A stretch of DNA of 64,000 nt from Dickeya undicola (GCF_000784735.1 NZ_JSYG01000009.1:62001-126000); one strand, 5' to 3'; positions 1 through 8,779 are shown, counted from the first letter of the stretch. Made by a program: numbers and translations. The notes: generated from the sequence alone by a model not told the origin.

Positions 1-1
1 T

Positions 2-361
2 CTGCTGTTGCCGGTCTTGTTATTGCTGCTGATGGGAATGGCCGGGCTGATACTGGCACCGCAGACGCTGGTGTTGCCGATCATGATTGCATTGGGACTG
101 GGTATTGGTGCGCTGTTTCCACTGTCGCTGATTATCGCGCTGGATCAAGTGGATGACCCGCGTCAGGCTGGCGCGCTGATGGGGTTTGTGCAAGGCGGGG
201 GTTATCTGATTGCCAGCCTGATGCCGCTGCTGGCGGGGGTTATCCGGCAGTATACCAGCGGTCTGGGGCAGGCCTGGCTTATCATGGCGGCAGGCGTGGT
301 GGTGCTGATCCTGATGGCGTTGCGTTTCGGGCCGCGTCATCCGGTTGCGGCGTCGGCCTAA
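2..361 (+). CDS. MFS transporter, C-terminal fragment (CynX/NimT-like)
   Basis: The reading frame is open from the left edge, so only the last ~120 residues are visible. They form about three to four hydrophobic helices with a short charged loop (LDQVDDPRQAGA) and a Gly-rich segment (GFVQGGGYLIAS), resembling the C-terminal half of CynX/NimT-type major facilitator transporters. Substrate cannot be told from this piece. Its stop overlaps by four bases the stop of the convergent LysR gene, so no terminator separates them. Family assignment is from recalled similarity only. Confidence 0.6.
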   Translation: MLLPVLLLLLMGMAGLILAPQTLVLPIMIALGLGIGALFPLSLIIALDQVDDPRQAGALMGFVQGGGYLIASLMPLLAGVIRQYTSGLGQAWLIMAAGVVVLILMALRFGPRHPVAASA

Positions 362-1272
362 CGGCGTGAAAACGCCAGTTGTGGCGTTAGAAACAGGTTG
401 CGGAAGTATTCCCGAACCGCCTGCATCGCCGGGGTAAACTCGGCATCGCGCGACCAGGCGAGCCCGACGCTCATCGGATGCACCCGGTCTTTCAGTGACC
501 GGGTTTCGATACGCCGCCCTTCAAGCGACCAGGGGCGATACACCAGATCGGACAAAATAGCGACGCCCAGTCCGTTCGCTACCATGCTGCGCACCGCCTC
601 CACCGAGCTGGTGCGCAGCATCACCTTCGGGCGATGTCCACTCAATTCCCAATAGCGCATGGCGCTGTGATCTGCTTCATCCACCGTCAACATGATAAAA
701 GGCTCGTCGGCGACATCCGCCAGGCTCACCTCCGGTTTATCGCACAGCGGGTGACGGCTGGGCAGCCATAGCCGTCGCTCCGAATTAAACAGCGGCTCGG
801 CGGTTATTTCCGGGTGGGTAATGTTGGCGGTCAGCACCAGCGACAAATCTACAGAACGATCCAGTAATCCCGTTTCGATATCCTGCCGCTCGCGTTCGTT
901 GAGATGAATAGTGACGTGAGGAAAGCCGTATGACAGCCGCTGCAAATGAAACGGCAGAAAATACCCCATCACCGTATAGCTGGCGGCCATGTTAAGCGAA
1001 CCGGCGATACGATTGTCGGTCAGCGGAATATGCATGGCGTCATCCACGCTGCGCAGCACGGCGTAGGCGTGATTGAGGAAGTAACTGCCGTTTTCGGTCA
1101 GTGTCATACCGTGCACCGAACGCAGGAACAGCGGTTTTCCCAGCAGGTTTTCCAGCTCCTGAATCGCGGTGGTGACCGCCGACTGCGAAATATTGAGATG
1201 AATCGCCGCCTGAGATATTTGGCCCATCTCCGCCGTAGCGATGAAGTAGCGGATTTGACGCAATGTAACCAT
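358..1272 (-). CDS. LysR-family transcriptional regulator
   Basis: This 304-residue protein has the usual LysR layout: an N-terminal winged helix-turn-helix (residues ~1-60, with ISQAAIHLNISQSAVTTAIQ) and a periplasmic-binding-protein-like effector domain (~90-295). It diverges from the pxpA-like gene, with 127 bp between the starts, so it is the obvious candidate regulator of the lactam/5-oxoproline-type cluster, possibly of the convergent MFS gene as well. The start was chosen at ATG 1272 because MVTLRQIRYFIATAE is the normal LysR beginning. The effector is unknown. Confidence 0.85.
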   Translation of the reverse strand: MVTLRQIRYFIATAEMGQISQAAIHLNISQSAVTTAIQELENLLGKPLFLRSVHGMTLTENGSYFLNHAYAVLRSVDDAMHIPLTDNRIAGSLNMAASYTVMGYFLPFHLQRLSYGFPHVTIHLNERERQDIETGLLDRSVDLSLVLTANITHPEITAEPLFNSERRLWLPSRHPLCDKPEVSLADVADEPFIMLTVDEADHSAMRYWELSGHRPKVMLRTSSVEAVRSMVANGLGVAILSDLVYRPWSLEGRRIETRSLKDRVHPMSVGLAWSRDAEFTPAMQAVREYFRNLFLTPQLAFSRR

Positions 1273-1399
1273 GGCATACCCCTTGTCGATGAGCGTTCTG
1301 TTTTTCAGATAGTGAGCATTCTGAAAATACGTCTTTCCGAAGAGAAAATAGTGGTTCTATATTATTTTTAAACAAAACCATCACAAATAAGAAATAACT

Positions 1400-2182
1400 A
1401 TGAAATATGAAATCGATCTGAATTCCGATATGGGGGAAAACTTTGGCCCCTGGAAAATAGGCGATGATGTTGATCGACAGATTATGTCTTATATAAGTTC
1501 TGCCAATATTGCTGCCGGGTTTCATGCGGGCGACCCTTCAACGATGAGGCAAACTATTGAATGGGCCAGTGATTATGGTGTTGCCGTCGGCGCACATCCT
1601 GGATTTCGTGATCTGGTCGGTTTTGGCCGACGACATATTCACAGCCCGCCGCAGGAAGTGGTGAATGATATTCTGTACCAACTCGGTGCATTACGTGAAT
1701 TTACCCGGCTGTATCAATTACCGTTGCAGCACATTAAACCGCACGGTGCGCTATATATGCATCTGGCACGTGACCAGCCATCCGCGCAGCTGTTTGTGGA
1801 AACGCTGCATCGGTTAGACCCGGCGTTACGGTTGTTTTGTCTGCACGGGTCATGGGTCTGGCAAGAAGCGAAAAAATTACAACATCCTGTTATTTGTGAG
1901 TTTTATGGTGACAGGGAATACGACGTCAGCGGTTCTATCGTCTTTACCCGCCGGGTTGGCGAGCTGGACCCCGCACGGGTAGCGGCGAAAGTGGTGCGTG
2001 CCTGCATGGAAGGTAAAGTGACGACAGTTGATGGCGAAGAGATTCACGTCGAGTTTGATTCTATTTGTATTCATAGTGATACACCCGGCGCACTGGCATT
2101 AATTAAAGCGACGCGCGAAGCATTGGATAACGCCAATATTCGTGTGCGTTCACCCTTGCAAAATAGTTTTAATAATCGGTAA
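1400..2182 (+). CDS. pxpA: LamB/YcsF family protein, PxpA-like 5-oxoprolinase/lactamase subunit A
   Basis: At 260 residues it has the family length and motifs: [13 protein letters not shown] at the N-terminus, [12 protein letters not shown] (~34-45), [15 protein letters not shown] (~62-76) and [11 protein letters not shown] (~112-122). In E. coli PxpA works with PxpB and PxpC in ATP-dependent opening of 5-oxoproline to glutamate. The [10 protein letters not shown] stretch after the first motif resembles the lactam-utilisation LamB branch more than the E. coli PxpA branch, so the substrate may be another cyclic amide. First gene of a tight operon; 29 bp to the biotin carrier gene, preceded by a clear ribosome site AAGGAATT. 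Confidence 0.85.
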   Translation: MKYEIDLNSDMGENFGPWKIGDDVDRQIMSYISSANIAAGFHAGDPSTMRQTIEWASDYGVAVGAHPGFRDLVGFGRRHIHSPPQEVVNDILYQLGALREFTRLYQLPLQHIKPHGALYMHLARDQPSAQLFVETLHRLDPALRLFCLHGSWVWQEAKKLQHPVICEFYGDREYDVSGSIVFTRRVGELDPARVAAKVVRACMEGKVTTVDGEEIHVEFDSICIHSDTPGALALIKATREALDNANIRVRSPLQNSFNNR

Positions 2183-2211
2183 TTGATAAATAATTATAAG
2201 GAATTAGGCAC

Positions 2212-2460
2212 ATGAAAACATATGAGGTTTGCTCTCCTTTACCGGGTATTTTTTATCGTCAGCCTGCACCGGATGCTCCCGCGTTTATTGAAGAGAATAC
2301 GCCGGTTAGCGCGAATACGGTTATTGGCCTGGTCGAGGTCATGAAACAGTTCAGTGAAATTTATGCGGAGCAGGCTGGCGAATTGGTGTCTTTCTGTGTG
2401 AATAGCGGTGATGCGCTGGAGCCGGGGCAGGTAATAGCCATCATAAAAATCGATGAATAA
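2212..2460 (+). CDS. Free-standing biotin carboxyl carrier protein
   Basis: An 82-residue protein that is essentially one biotinyl/lipoyl domain. The half-motifs flank the hairpin VIGLVEVMKQFSEI, where the Lys of EVMK is the expected biotinylation site, and the end GDALEPGQVIAIIKIDE is typical of the last strands. It lacks the Pro/Ala-rich N-terminal linker of housekeeping AccB, and no acetyl-CoA carboxyltransferase gene is near. With the next gene (biotin carboxylase) and PxpB/PxpC, whose domains resemble the carboxyltransferase part of urea carboxylase, it probably shuttles carboxybiotin in a dedicated enzyme. Confidence 0.85.
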   Translation: MKTYEVCSPLPGIFYRQPAPDAPAFIEENTPVSANTVIGLVEVMKQFSEIYAEQAGELVSFCVNSGDALEPGQVIAIIKIDE

Positions 2461-2486
2461 CGGTAACCCTACAACGCATACCTTAA

Positions 2487-2543
2487 ATAATTCGAGTTGC
2501 AGGAAGCCAACGCATCTGCAACTTGAAGTATGACGGGGATATA
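2487..2543. repeat. Short ERIC-like palindromic repeat (copy 1)
   Basis: The arms ATTCGAGTTGCAGG and CTGCAACTTGAAGTATGAC are imperfect inverted repeats around a short core. The same ends recur at 9039-9170 and 21851-21910. It lies between the biotin carrier and biotin carboxylase genes, so it is transcribed and would form a hairpin in the operon mRNA. The ends match what I recall of enterobacterial ERIC/IRU elements, here with most of the core missing. Confidence 0.65.
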
Positions 2544-2576
2544 TCCTCGTTATTACGTCATCAGGAGAACCGCACA

Positions 2577-3962
2577 ATGCATCAGCCGATCAAAAAATTG
2601 CTTATCGCCAACCGCGGGGAAATTGCTGTTCGCATTATTCATGCCGCCCGGAGTTTGGGGATTGCCACCGTAGCCGCCTGCAGCGAGGCCGACATCGATT
2701 CGCTGCCCGTGCGTCTGGCGGATGAAAAAGTACTGCTGGGACCGGCGCGAGCCGACCAGAGCTACCTGAATCAGGCGGCGTTGTTGCAGGCAGCCAGAGA
2801 CAGCGGGGCGGATGCGATACATCCGGGGTACGGCTTTCTGTCTGAGAATGCCGCCTTTGCCGAGGCGGTAGAACAGGCTGGGCTGGTGTTTGTCGGCCCG
2901 ACGGCGGAAACCATTCGCATGATGGGCGACAAGGCCGTGGCGCGGCACACCGCGCAGGCGGCGGGGGTGCCGGTTGTGCCCGGTTCGGGGGTGTTGTCGT
3001 CATTGGAGGCGGCGTTACAGGCTGCCGCAGAGATTGGCTATCCGCTGTTAATCAAAGCGGCTGCGGGCGGCGGTGGGCGTGGCATCCGGGTCGTCAATCA
3101 TGAGGATGACCTGAAACGCGAGTTTCCGATTGCCCAGAGCGAGGCGAGAGCGGCGTTCGGATGTGGCGATGTCTACCTGGAGTTGTTTATTCGCCACGCC
3201 CGGCATATCGAGGTGCAAATTCTGGGTGACGGTGAACGGGCGGTGCACCTGTATGAGCGGGAGTGCTCGTTGCAACGTCGCCGCCAGAAAGTATTCGAAG
3301 AGGCACCGTCGCCCGCGTTGACGCCGACACAGCGCGAAGCCTTGTGCCACAGCGCTCTGCAACTGGCACAACAGTTGCGCTACCGCAGCGCCGGTACGCT
3401 GGAATACCTGTTTGATACTGAGCGGGAACAGTTCTATTTCATCGAAATGAACACCCGTATTCAGGTTGAACATCCGGTCACGGAGCGGGTGACGGGTGTC
3501 GATCTGGTGCAATGGATGTTGCGTATTGCCAGTGGCGAACCGCTTAGCCTGCGTCAGGCAGAGATCAGTCTGCATGGACATGCCTGTGAGATGCGCATCA
3601 ACGCTGAGGATCCAACGCGTAATTTTTTCCCTTGCCCCGGAGTGGTGGAATCGCTGAGCTGGCCGCAAGGCCCCGGCATTCGTATCGACAGCCATCTGTT
3701 TAGCGGTTACCGCGTCCCGCCGTATTACGACTCGTTGCTCGCCAAAGTGGTGATATCAGGACCGACACGCCAGCAGACGCTGGCCCGTGCCGAGCAGGCG
3801 CTGAATCAGTTACGAATCGGCGGCATTACCACCACACAGTCATTGCATCAATGGTTACTGGCGGATACCCGTCTGCGCGCCGGGCACTTTGATACCACCT
3901 CGCTGGAAAGCTGGCTACAGGCGCGAGAAGCCGAATCATTGTTGCTGTCGAAGGAGGCCTGA
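2577..3962 (+). CDS. Biotin carboxylase subunit (AccC-like)
   Basis: This 461-residue protein carries the full AccC fold: N-terminal IKKLLIANRGEIAVRI, Gly-rich ATP-grasp loop LIKAAAGGGGRGIRVV (~157-172), biotin carboxylase signature EMNTRIQVEHPVTERVTG (~287-304) and a C-terminal domain with PPYYDSLLAKVV. It uses ATP and bicarbonate to carboxylate the biotin of a carrier, most likely the preceding gene product. ATG 2577 was chosen because AGGAGA lies 8 bases upstream; an upstream in-frame ATG at 2523 falls inside the ERIC-like repeat. Stop and next start are one base apart. It is probably a second biotin carboxylase besides the fatty-acid one elsewhere. Confidence 0.9.
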   Translation: MHQPIKKLLIANRGEIAVRIIHAARSLGIATVAACSEADIDSLPVRLADEKVLLGPARADQSYLNQAALLQAARDSGADAIHPGYGFLSENAAFAEAVEQAGLVFVGPTAETIRMMGDKAVARHTAQAAGVPVVPGSGVLSSLEAALQAAAEIGYPLLIKAAAGGGGRGIRVVNHEDDLKREFPIAQSEARAAFGCGDVYLELFIRHARHIEVQILGDGERAVHLYERECSLQRRRQKVFEEAPSPALTPTQREALCHSALQLAQQLRYRSAGTLEYLFDTEREQFYFIEMNTRIQVEHPVTERVTGVDLVQWMLRIASGEPLSLRQAEISLHGHACEMRINAEDPTRNFFPCPGVVESLSWPQGPGIRIDSHLFSGYRVPPYYDSLLAKVVISGPTRQQTLARAEQALNQLRIGGITTTQSLHQWLLADTRLRAGHFDTTSLESWLQAREAESLLLSKEA

Positions 3963-3963
3963 G

Positions 3964-4845
3964 ATGACGTTTCCTGCAATACGTTACACCTTTGGCGGCG
4001 ATGAGCACCTGTTTGCCGAAATTGATCAAGCCATGTCGCTGGGCGCGTTTTTTCGCGGGTTGGCGATGACCCGTGCGCTGGAGCAGCAGGCGCTGCCCGG
4101 CGTGCTGGATATTTGCCTGGCGAACGCGTCCTTTCAGGTGCGCTTTAACCCCGATGTCATCGCGCCCCAGGCGCTGCTGGAGACGGTGCAGCGTACCGAA
4201 CAACAGGCGCAGACGATGACGGTGCTGGATACGCGCATCATCGAAATTCCGGTGCTGTACAACGACCCCTGGACCCACGAAACCCTGATGCGGTTTCGTG
4301 ATCGCCATCAGGATCCGACGGCTACCGACCTGGAATATGCCGCGCGCATCAACGGTTATCAGGACGTGGCGGCGTTCATTGCGGCGCACAGTGGCACGCC
4401 GTGGTTTGTGTCGATGGTGGGATTCGTGGCGGGGTTGCCGTTCATGTTTCAGATGGTAGAGCAGGCGCAGCAGCTTCAGGTGCCGAAATACCTGCGGCCA
4501 CGTACCGATACCCCCAGATTGTCGCTGGGGCACGGCGGCTGTTTCGGCTGTATTTATTCGGTACGAGGCGCGGGCGGTTACCAGTTGTTTGGTGTCACTC
4601 CGGCACCGATTTACGACCCGGAACAACGCCTGGATTACCTGCAATCGTCGATGGTGTTTTTTCGCGCGGGCGACATCGTGCAGTTTAAGCCTATCGATCT
4701 GGCGCGTTATGAGCAGGATGTACAGGCGGTAGAAGCCGGTGATTTCAGCCTGCGCATTCGCCCGGTAACGTTTGAACTGGATAAGTTCCTCGCCGACCCG
4801 GCTGGTTATAAACACTATCTTCAGGGGGTGCTGTATGCAGGGTAG
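3964..4845 (+). CDS. pxpB: PxpB/KipI-like subunit (AHS1 domain)
   Basis: This 293-residue protein belongs to the KipI/AHS1 family: VRFNPDVIAPQALLE near the N-terminus, EIPVLYNDPW (~95-104), PWFVSMVGFVAGLPFMF (~146-162), and a C-terminal part with RAGDIVQFKPI. In PxpABC it is one half of the PxpB-PxpC complex; in urea carboxylase and allophanate hydrolase fusions the same domain is part of the carboxyltransferase. It is longer than E. coli PxpB (about 218 residues). ATG 3964 follows the biotin carboxylase stop directly, with AAGGAGG just upstream. Confidence 0.85.
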   Translation: MTFPAIRYTFGGDEHLFAEIDQAMSLGAFFRGLAMTRALEQQALPGVLDICLANASFQVRFNPDVIAPQALLETVQRTEQQAQTMTVLDTRIIEIPVLYNDPWTHETLMRFRDRHQDPTATDLEYAARINGYQDVAAFIAAHSGTPWFVSMVGFVAGLPFMFQMVEQAQQLQVPKYLRPRTDTPRLSLGHGGCFGCIYSVRGAGGYQLFGVTPAPIYDPEQRLDYLQSSMVFFRAGDIVQFKPIDLARYEQDVQAVEAGDFSLRIRPVTFELDKFLADPAGYKHYLQGVLYAG

Positions 4846-5857
4846 TCGCGCGCAGATATCGGGTGAGCGGATATCGAATGTACGGATTCATGTCATCCGC
4901 CCGGGGTTGGCAACCTCAATACAGGATACCGGGCGCGAAGGCTATTACCACCTGGGTATTCCCCCCTCTGGCGGGCTGGATCAGTATTCGTTGCAACTGG
5001 CGAATATGCTGGTAGGCAACCCGGTGCAGGCTGCGGTGCTGGAAATGACGCTGCTGGGGCCAGAATTGCAGTTTGAGGGTGATGCGTTGGTGGCGGTGTG
5101 CGGGGCGCGGATGTCGCCGTTGCTGGATGGTATGGCGATGCCACTGGATACTACATTTGCGGTGCGCGCCGGTCAGGTACTGCGTTTTGCGCCGACAACG
5201 GCCGGGTGCCGCGCCTACCTGGCGGTGGCGGGGGGGATCGCGGTGCCGGAGGTACTGGACAGCCGTTCGACCTATGCGCTCGGCGCGTTGGGCGGGTATC
5301 AGGGGCGCCGACTGGCCGCCAATGATGTGCTGCCAGTGGGGACGCCGTACCGCAAAGCCGCGCCGGATGTGACGGTTCCGGTTGACTGCCTCCAGCCGCT
5401 GAATAAGAACGTGACGCTGCGCATGGTGACCGGGCTATACATTCATCGCCTGACTCCGGCGGCGGTAGAACAATTTTTTGCTGATGACTGGCGAGTCGGC
5501 ACCGAAGCCGACCGTATCGGCTACCGGCTCAAGGGCGGCGCACCGCTGGCGTTTGAGCCGCGCACACCGCCGTTTGGTGCCGGTTCGGACCCGTCCAATA
5601 TCGTCGATGCCTGTTACCCCATCGGCTCGGTGCAGGTGCCAGGTGGCCTGGAGCCGATCATTCTGTTGCGTGATGCGGTGTCTGGCGGCGGTTACATGAC
5701 GCTGGGGACGGTGATCAGCAGCGATTTGGACATCATCGGGCAACTGCAACCCCACTACAGCGTTCGGTTTACGCCGGTGTCGCTGGAAGAGGCGCTGGCC
5801 GCCCGGCAACACTATCGCCGCCGTCTTGAACGGCTGACACAGTTGTTAACGCACTGA
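4835..5857 (+). CDS. pxpC: PxpC/KipA-like subunit (AHS2 domain)
   Basis: This 340-residue KipA/AHS2 protein has the family start IHVIRPGLATSIQDTGREGYYHLG (split over ~15-38), then SGGLDQYSLQLANMLVGN, and the C-terminal TLGTVISSDLDIIGQLQP. It pairs with PxpB. ATG 4835 overlaps the end of pxpB by 11 bases, which suggests translational coupling and equal amounts of both subunits. Together PxpB and PxpC resemble the two carboxyltransferase domains of urea carboxylase, which fits the biotin carboxylase and carrier genes just upstream. Confidence 0.88.
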   Translation: MQGSRAQISGERISNVRIHVIRPGLATSIQDTGREGYYHLGIPPSGGLDQYSLQLANMLVGNPVQAAVLEMTLLGPELQFEGDALVAVCGARMSPLLDGMAMPLDTTFAVRAGQVLRFAPTTAGCRAYLAVAGGIAVPEVLDSRSTYALGALGGYQGRRLAANDVLPVGTPYRKAAPDVTVPVDCLQPLNKNVTLRMVTGLYIHRLTPAAVEQFFADDWRVGTEADRIGYRLKGGAPLAFEPRTPPFGAGSDPSNIVDACYPIGSVQVPGGLEPIILLRDAVSGGGYMTLGTVISSDLDIIGQLQPHYSVRFTPVSLEEALAARQHYRRRLERLTQLLTH

Positions 5858-5886
5858 CGTTAACACATTGACGTTAACACACTGAT
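5845..5886. repeat. Three tandem 14-bp units across the pxpC stop
   Basis: GTTAACGCACTGAC, GTTAACACATTGAC and GTTAACACACTGAT follow each other at 5845, 5859 and 5873. Each contains the GTTAAC palindrome. The array begins in the last codons of pxpC and runs into the 225-bp gap before the permease gene. It may be replication slippage or a repeated protein-binding site. Confidence 0.75.
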
Positions 5887-6082
5887 TTCAGACGGTCCCG
5901 CCGATTTTTCCCTGCGCCAGCACCAGGAACGGCGATGGCGGGACCTCGTCTGACATACCGAGCAACCTGACTAACCGTGCGGCTTTCGTCGCGGCGGCGG
6001 GTGGGTTCGGCCATAACGCATGTCACCATGCCGCATGACGCGGGTGGCATGTTATTCAATACGGGTCTGTGGAGGGGTTGCG

Positions 6083-7387
6083 ATGGCTGAGGTATCTGAT
6101 GTTCAGGGGGCAGCGGCGGCATCGCCTGCCGATACGGTATCCGGGACGGAGCGCATGGGAAAGCTATCGCTGACCATGGCCTGGTGGGCGGTGTGCAGCG
6201 CAATTTTTTATATTGTGGTGGGGGCGTCGCTGGCGCTGAATTACGGCGCGCGTAATGCCATTATCGGTATGGTGCTATCCGTCGTGTGTTACGGTTTGAT
6301 CAACGCCGCCATTAGCCGCTTCGCTATTCGTAGCGGCTTGTCGGTGGCAGCCTTTTCCGGCCAGTTGTTTGGTCAGGCGGGCTCGGCACTGGCGACACTG
6401 ATCTTTTTCTCCACCGCCATTTATTACGCGGTGTTTGAAGGTTCGGTGATTGCATTTGCCATTAATCACCTGTTCCCGTCGCTGGATTATCACTGGGCTG
6501 CCCTGTTGGTGGTGCTTTACAGCGTGCCGCTGATTTTCGGCAGCGTGCAGCACTGGCTGGACAAGTTCAACGGTGTGTTGCTGCCGTTTTATCTGCTCGG
6601 ATTGGTGCTGACGGTGGCGGTGTCTATCCAGCATTATGGCTATCAACCGCAATGGCTGTCGTTCGGGCCGACATCGCCGCCTGCCTACGGCTGGTGGAAC
6701 TGCTTCACCTACTACATGGGGGTGTGGATCCTGATGATGTACACCTTCGATTACGCCCGGTTTGGCCGCCGGGAAGACAGCCAGTACCACGCACGTATCA
6801 ATTTCGGTATGCCGTTCTATCTGATCACGTTTCTGTTGAACGGGGTGGTTGGCATCTACCTGGTCAGCAGTTTTGCCGGGCAGAATGGCGTCAGTGAAAC
6901 CGCGGTAGTGGTGAATATCCTCAATCTGTTGGGTTTTTGGGGGCTGTTGTTCGTGTGGGTAACCCAGACACGTATCAATACCGCCAACTATTATCTGGCT
7001 ACCGTCAACATGCAGGTGTTTTTTGATCGTCTGCTGCGGTTGCGTTATCGCAAGATTGTGTGGGCTTGTGTCGTCGGGGCGGCGGTCTATGTCCTGATGC
7101 TGGCGGATGTGTTTGCGTATATTTTGCAGGCGCTGGCCTATCAGGGAGTGTTTGTGGTGGCGTGGGTCGGCGTGGCGCTGGCACATATCGTCTCCCACCG
7201 TGCACAGTCTACCGCGGCAACAGTGCGTGCGTTTAATCCGACCGGGCTTGGTGCCTGGCTGCTGAGCGTGGTGGCCGGGGTGGCGCTGATGCATGGCAGC
7301 GCTGTCATGCAGTCGTTTTCCGCGCCGGTGACCTTTGCCGTCGCGCTGGTGTTGTACTGGCTGTTGCCGCAGCAGCGTAACGCCTGA
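6083..7387 (+). CDS. NCS1-family permease (cytosine/allantoin/hydantoin type)
   Basis: A 434-residue integral membrane protein with about twelve hydrophobic segments and NCS1 (CodB-like) features: LTMAWWAVCSAIFYIVVG near the start, a long hydrophilic N-terminal tail, and TQTRINTANYYLATVN in the later half. The family imports nucleobases, hydantoins, allantoin and similar cyclic amides with a cation. ATG 6083 was chosen for the GGAGGGG six bases upstream. Following the pxp/biotin genes on the same strand, it is the likely importer for the substrate of that enzyme. The 225-bp gap holds the 14-bp repeats and no obvious terminator. Confidence 0.8.
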   Translation: MAEVSDVQGAAAASPADTVSGTERMGKLSLTMAWWAVCSAIFYIVVGASLALNYGARNAIIGMVLSVVCYGLINAAISRFAIRSGLSVAAFSGQLFGQAGSALATLIFFSTAIYYAVFEGSVIAFAINHLFPSLDYHWAALLVVLYSVPLIFGSVQHWLDKFNGVLLPFYLLGLVLTVAVSIQHYGYQPQWLSFGPTSPPAYGWWNCFTYYMGVWILMMYTFDYARFGRREDSQYHARINFGMPFYLITFLLNGVVGIYLVSSFAGQNGVSETAVVVNILNLLGFWGLLFVWVTQTRINTANYYLATVNMQVFFDRLLRLRYRKIVWACVVGAAVYVLMLADVFAYILQALAYQGVFVVAWVGVALAHIVSHRAQSTAATVRAFNPTGLGAWLLSVVAGVALMHGSAVMQSFSAPVTFAVALVLYWLLPQQRNA

Positions 7388-7442
7388 AAGTGCAGGGCAG
7401 GGATGCCCTCGTACCACCTGTGTGAATATTTTTTAGCCATAG

Positions 7443-7472
7443 CCCTTGAAAAAATCCTGTGCAGAACTATAT
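7443..7472 (+). promoter_or_regulatory. Possible heat-shock (sigma-32) promoter for hsp20
   Basis: CCCTTGAAA at 7443-7451 matches the sigma-32 -35 element well, but the expected CCCAT-type -10 is poor: AAACTATAT-like bases around 7464-7472. About 80 bases of leader would follow before the hsp20 start, long enough for a ROSE-type RNA thermometer, though I see no convincing anti-Shine-Dalgarno helix. Confidence 0.3.
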
Positions 7473-7554
7473 GAAGAGGTGAAAGCAAGACACTGTCGTT
7501 GCCTTGCGGTTTGCACTTTTGAATGTGTGTAACGATATATTCAGGAGGTTAACC

Positions 7555-8037
7555 ATGGCATTCAAATCCATGTCTTTATTTCCAGCCATCACCGATTCGC
7601 TGTTCTCTGACCGCTTCAACCGTATCGACCGGTTGTTCAGCCAATTGACCGGCGATACACCGCTCACCGCTACGCCATCCTACGATATCCGTCGGCTTGA
7701 CGACACCCACTATGGCATCACGGTTAGCGTGCCTGGCTGGCGCGAAGAGGAACTGACGATCAGCACGCATGGTGGCCAGCTTACCATCAGCGGGAAACAC
7801 AAGGACGACGTATCGGAAGGTCAGCAGGAAGGCTGGCTCTATCGCAGCATCAATCACACTGATTTCAGCATCAGTTATTCATTGCCGGAGCATGTTAAGG
7901 TGGAAGGCGCGCATCTGGAAAATGGCCTGCTGACCATTAATTTGCAGCAGGATATTCCGGAAAACGAAAAGCCGAAAAAAATTGCTATTGAAAACCGTAA
8001 TCAGGCGGAGGCTCAGGCATTGGAGCATGAGCATTAA
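7555..8037 (+). CDS. Small heat-shock protein, Hsp20/IbpA family
   Basis: A 160-residue Hsp20 protein. The alpha-crystallin domain spans about residues 40-138, with PSYDIRRLDDTHYGITVSVPGW and the closing ENGLLTINLQQDIPE; the IbpA-like KPKKIAIEN follows. Such proteins hold unfolded clients for DnaK/ClpB. It is somewhat longer than IbpA/IbpB (about 140), with a charged His/Glu tail, so it is probably an additional paralogue rather than ibpA itself. A strong AGGAGGT lies 5-6 bases before ATG 7555. It stands alone between the permease and a terminator. Confidence 0.88.
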   Translation: MAFKSMSLFPAITDSLFSDRFNRIDRLFSQLTGDTPLTATPSYDIRRLDDTHYGITVSVPGWREEELTISTHGGQLTISGKHKDDVSEGQQEGWLYRSINHTDFSISYSLPEHVKVEGAHLENGLLTINLQQDIPENEKPKKIAIENRNQAEAQALEHEH

Positions 8038-8066
8038 TTCTTTCCTATTTCGCATTACACTGTCTG

Positions 8067-8093
8067 GCCCCGATAATATCGGGGCTTTTTTTT
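8067..8093 (+). terminator. Rho-independent terminator of hsp20
   Basis: GCCCCGAT (8067-8074) pairs with ATCGGGGC (8078-8085) across a three-base loop and is followed by eight Ts. It begins 29 bases after the hsp20 stop. Confidence 0.9.
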
Positions 8094-8374
8094 ATGAATA
8101 ATTCAGATGCGCTTATCTGATATTGACCGACGCGTTGCAGATTGTCTATTGCTGTATGGAAATATTTATTCTTTTTTATTTTATAGTGATGCTTTTCCTG
8201 ATTCGAGAGTTGGGAATATTCTGATGTCGATATGAGGGTGGCTGAATAATATATTTTCACGCTCCCAGTATTTCACGTATTCAGATAGTGTTGATTCGAT
8301 GCTGTTTCTGGTGGGCGTGTAACCGTCAAGGTGATCTTTATATTATGTTATTTTTACAACATCTGAGGTGAGTT

Positions 8375-8779
8375 ATGAAATATGAAAAATGTCTTTTTTC
8401 TGCTGCTGTCGGCTGCTTGCTATTATCGGCATTCACCGTGCAGGCAGATTCAGGCGTGGGCACACCACCATTCAACCCATACCATCCGGGTAAGACTAAA
8501 ACTTATGTGGCGAATACAAGCGGTTACTGCCTGGCGATATCTCGTAAAGATGGTCAAATGATAGGTAATGTACACTCCTTTGAGTTGGGGAGTGAACATG
8601 GGCGGCAACTTCCGAGTGAACATCCTGCCAGGATGCATGTCGTTTTTGTTCCGGCGAATAGTGCGGATACGAAAGTACAGTGTAAAAACGGTGTCACGGA
8701 CCCTGCGAATAAATTCAGGGATGACATCATGTTCGATCAGACCGTCGTTGCCATTATTCCATCAGATGTGCCTCACTAA
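8375..8779 (+). CDS. Small secreted protein of unknown function
   Basis: A 134-residue protein with a clear Sec signal peptide (MKYEKCLFSAAVGCLLLSAF, cleavage expected after TVQA near residue 24). The mature ~110 residues begin with a Pro/Gly-rich stretch and contain two cysteines (in SGYCLAIS and KVQCKNG), so one disulfide is plausible in the periplasm or outside. I recognise no domain. A good GAGGTGA site precedes ATG 8375. The ~335 bases upstream are AT-rich and the gene appears to be a single transcription unit. No clear terminator follows. Confidence 0.7.
   Translation: MKYEKCLFSAAVGCLLLSAFTVQADSGVGTPPFNPYHPGKTKTYVANTSGYCLAISRKDGQMIGNVHSFELGSEHGRQLPSEHPARMHVVFVPANSADTKVQCKNGVTDPANKFRDDIMFDQTVVAIIPSDVPH

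Noticed and set aside
3048..3695. Long minus-strand frame (215 codons) opposite the biotin carboxylase gene
   Set aside because: Mirror frame of a GC-rich coding gene; composition is unprotein-like and no ribosome site is present. Similar mirror frames opposite yhjX, lysP, radD, fruA and the permease were dropped for the same reason.
7473..7554. ROSE-type RNA thermometer in the hsp20 leader
   Set aside because: Length would allow it, but I could not find a convincing pairing of the AGGAGGT site with an upstream U-rich anti-Shine-Dalgarno segment; mentioned only with the promoter.
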